From an uncultured Muribaculum sp. (GTDB taxonomy: Bacteria; Bacteroidota; Bacteroidia; Bacteroidales; Muribaculaceae): a stretch of 5,095 nucleotides of DNA. The stretch lies in NCBI GenBank assembly GCA_910589555.1, contig CAJUTE010000083.1, positions 1 through 5,095 of the forward strand, written 5' to 3'. Below, piece by piece: positions 4,653 to 5,095 of the stretch. Positions within the stretch are counted from its first letter, which is position 1. Every line of letters begins with the position of its first letter. The position numbers and the translations under genes are program-made. Under the pieces are notes generated by a model. That model was not told the origin of the DNA, did no database searches, and saw nothing but the letters and a program-made list of their open reading frames with translations.

Positions 4653-5095
4653 ATGAAAGCAAAATATATCTATATACTTTTTATTGGGCTCCTTTTCTGT
4701 GCTTGCAGCAAATTTACCGGCTCAAAGGTACCTCTTTATAACGGAGATGAGATATCACCCGATACTACGCGCAATGTATTGGTAGCCTATTTCAGCCGAA
4801 GCGGGAACACCGAACAGATTGCAAATGCCATAGCAACTCATTCCGGGGGCATGCTATATCGTATTGAAAGAAAAGAGCCTTACCCGGAAAATTTCAAAGA
4901 TTGTGCGTCGGAAGCAAAATCAGAGCTGAATGACAGCGTATTTCCGGTGTTGAAAGACACCATCCCTGATTTTGACCGGTATGATGTGATTTTTGTCGGC
5001 GGTCCCGTGTGGTGGCATACTGCACCGATGCCTGTGATGTCGTTTCTTAAAAGATCAGGTTATGATTTTAGAGGAAAGATTGTTGTCCCATTTTG
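4653..5095 (+). CDS. Flavodoxin-family lipoprotein, N-terminal part, cut by window edge
   Basis: ATG at 4653 opens a frame that stays open to the right edge (147 residues). A hydrophobic signal peptide ends with FCAC, placing the lipid cysteine at C18, so the protein is probably anchored in the envelope. The flavodoxin domain starts near residue 41: NVLVAYFSRSGNTEQIA holds the FMN phosphate loop SRSGNT (48-53). Later VGGPVWWHTAPMPVMSFL is the second FMN-binding loop in the form typical of the flavodoxin_4-like family common in Bacteroidota, with the WW pair and conserved proline. Flavodoxins carry electrons through bound FMN; a lipid-anchored one would act outside the cytoplasm with unknown partners. 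The lipobox is slightly off, with Phe instead of Leu at -3. It diverges from the hydrolase gene and probably shares control elements with it. The C-terminus is outside the window. Confidence 0.88.
   Translation, partial: MKAKYIYILFIGLLFCACSKFTGSKVPLYNGDEISPDTTRNVLVAYFSRSGNTEQIANAIATHSGGMLYRIERKEPYPENFKDCASEAKSELNDSVFPVLKDTIPDFDRYDVIFVGGPVWWHTAPMPVMSFLKRSGYDFRGKIVVPF

Overview
The window looks like chromosomal or accessory DNA of a gut Bacteroidales bacterium (Bacteroides, Parabacteroides, Phocaeicola or a relative). Several upstream regions carry the Bacteroidota promoter signature TAnnTTTG, once with TTTG 19 nt and once 21 nt upstream. Most genes lack a Shine-Dalgarno site. One lipoprotein has an acidic Bacteroides-type surface-export signal after its lipid cysteine. 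A two-gene LysO exporter also fits this group, as far as I recall. No rRNA, tRNA, CRISPR array or intact transposase is visible.

Layout from left to right: (1) the 5' part of a Fic-family gene on the minus strand, cut by the window edge, with its own promoter almost touching the start codon; (2) a minus-strand two-gene operon encoding the halves of a LysO-type lysine exporter, coupled by an ATGA overlap; (3) a 333-bp leader or spacer upstream of that operon with a good minus-strand promoter, a 32-codon ORF, a terminator-like hairpin and a second hairpin close to the lysO start; (4) a plus-strand remnant of an NAD(P)H-binding (NmrA/SDR-like) oxidoreductase, of which only about the last 65 codons are left; (5) a 78-bp near-perfect palindrome; (6) an aldo/keto reductase and a surface-lipoprotein alpha/beta hydrolase, both on the minus strand; (7) a 217-bp divergent promoter region with dyads and direct repeats; (8) the start of a lipoprotein flavodoxin on the plus strand, cut by the right edge.

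The right half reads as a small redox and detoxification neighbourhood: an AKR, an SDR remnant, an esterase-like lipoprotein and an envelope flavodoxin. The hydrolase and flavodoxin diverge from a shared control region and are probably co-regulated. The left half is a separate amino-acid export locus next to a Fic AMPylase-type gene. I did not find a clearly new multi-gene system. The least explained parts are the lysO leader with its small ORF and terminator, and the long palindrome next to the oxidoreductase remnant.
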